A DNA stretch of 29,605 nt, taken from the NCBI GenBank assembly GCA_009774535.1, contig VSNY01000023.1:1-29605 (forward strand). Reading direction: 5' to 3'. This DNA is from Lachnospiraceae bacterium (GTDB lineage Bacteria > Bacillota > Clostridia > Lachnospirales > Lachnospiraceae). The position numbers and the translations under genes were made by a program. Positions 29,252 to 29,605 of this stretch are shown one piece after another. The notes under the pieces are model-generated. The model was given only the letters and a program-made list of their open reading frames with translations, was not told the origin of the DNA and made no database searches. The stretch's first letter is position 1, and the number at the start of each line of letters is the position of its first letter.

Positions 29252-29605
29252 TTACGTTGCAATCGGTATCATGTTATGTATTTTTAATATTTCTACAATG
29301 GTGTCAACATCTTCCTGCAAATTCTTGATATTACGACTCAAACGGTAATCATTATAATTCATTGTGATCTCAATGCCTTTCAGCTTTTCACTGATATGCC
29401 CCTGGTTAAATTTAATAATATATATGGTGCTGCTCATTTTGTCAAGTTGGTCATAGATGAGTTGAAATTGTGGTTCCATTTTGTCAAGCCGGTCAAGGAT
29501 CGGCTGAAGTTGCAGTTCGACTTTATCGAGCCGGTCAAGGATCGGCTGAAGTTGCAGTTCGACTTTATCGAGCCGGTCAAGGATCGGCTGAAGTTGCAGT
29601 TCGAC
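29252..29605 (-). CDS. C-terminal part of a coiled-coil protein with 14-residue repeats (partial)
   Basis: Read on the minus strand, the frame is open from the window edge (29605) to a stop at 29252-29254, giving at least 117 residues; the start lies outside. The first 42 residues are three identical copies of VELQLQPILDRLDK; a fourth, degenerate copy, MEPQFQLIYDQLDK, follows, then a non-repeated tail ending in NMIPIAT. The ATG at 29479 is inside the repeat register, so it is probably not the true start. The hydrophobic spacing fits two heptads per repeat, a coiled coil. No signal or catalytic motif is visible. It is convergent with the polysaccharide genes and probably lies outside that operon. 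Family not recognised. Confidence 0.65.
   Translation of the reverse strand, partial: VELQLQPILDRLDKVELQLQPILDRLDKVELQLQPILDRLDKMEPQFQLIYDQLDKMSSTIYIIKFNQGHISEKLKGIEITMNYNDYRLSRNIKNLQEDVDTIVEILKIHNMIPIAT
29480..29605 (-). repeat. Three tandem 42-bp in-frame repeats, continuing past the window edge
   Basis: The unit reads on the minus strand GTCGAACTGCAACTTCAGCC followed by 22 more bases, and occupies 29564-29605, 29522-29563 and 29480-29521. The copies are identical except for a few changes at the end of the innermost one (CTTGAC for CTCGAT). A fourth, diverged copy covers 29438-29479. The unit is a multiple of three, so copy-number change would keep the frame. Confidence 0.85.

Noticed and set aside
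29438..29605. Regular repeats that could suggest a CRISPR array
   Set aside because: Units are directly adjacent with no spacers and are in-frame codons of an open reading frame.

Overview
The window is a dense, almost entirely plus-strand block of surface-polysaccharide genes. Strong AGGAGG-type ribosome sites, several TTG starts, ATGA overlaps, LtaS/MdoB-like and YfhO-like membrane proteins and a secreted CHAP/ricin-lectin protein point to a Gram-positive member of the Bacillota. A gut Clostridia/Lachnospiraceae-type organism is the best guess, but that is inference. No phage, IS, CRISPR, rRNA or tRNA is visible. Both ends cut genes, so this is a slice of a larger locus: no flippase, polymerase, ABC exporter or initiating phosphoglycosyltransferase lies inside.

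Region 1 (2-2807), sugar-activation module: the tail of an unrecognised gene, a nucleotidyltransferase fused to an APH-type kinase, a KdsD/KpsF-type SIS isomerase without CBS domains, and a small HAD phosphatase. The set has the logic of the GDP-heptose pathway (isomerase, kinase, phosphatase, nucleotidyltransferase) but uses different families. Base composition changes from GC-rich to AT-rich at about 2420.

Region 2 (2862-8568), deoxysugar and C2-transfer module: Gmd, a ColD-type enzyme (PLP-lysine replaced by His), a GDP-fucose-synthase/ColC-type enzyme, an aldo-keto reductase and a split transketolase (TK-A). With ManC at 14683, the first three would make GDP-L-colitose or a related GDP-3,6-dideoxysugar.

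Region 3 (8602-16008): an unknown protein, a two-domain glycosyltransferase (GT9-like plus GT10 fucosyltransferase-like), a DmpG/HMGL-type aldolase, a second split transketolase (TK-B) whose halves flank a Nudix hydrolase, and ManC. TK-B keeps thiamine diphosphate ligands and the catalytic Glu but has lost three active-site His in register (N, Q, Q). TK-A, TK-B, the aldolase, the reductase and a GDP-4-keto-3,6-dideoxysugar together suggest synthesis of an unusual, possibly carbon-branched, sugar. This is the most interesting part of the window.

Region 4 (16023-25904), extracellular decoration: an LtaS/MdoB-like phosphoglycerol transferase, a GT-C membrane glycosyltransferase with a run of nine G at its start codon (candidate phase-variation switch), a DPM1-like GT2, two DUF4254-like small proteins built from three copies of one motif, a YfhO-family protein, a small membrane protein, and a membrane protein with a degenerate GDPD-like ectodomain.

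Region 5 (26064-29605): a secreted CHAP plus ricin-lectin protein, a small membrane protein paralogous to the N-terminus of the 24546 gene, and a GT4 glycosyltransferase. A 41-bp imperfect palindrome follows, then a convergent gene with exact 42-bp coding repeats that runs off the window edge.
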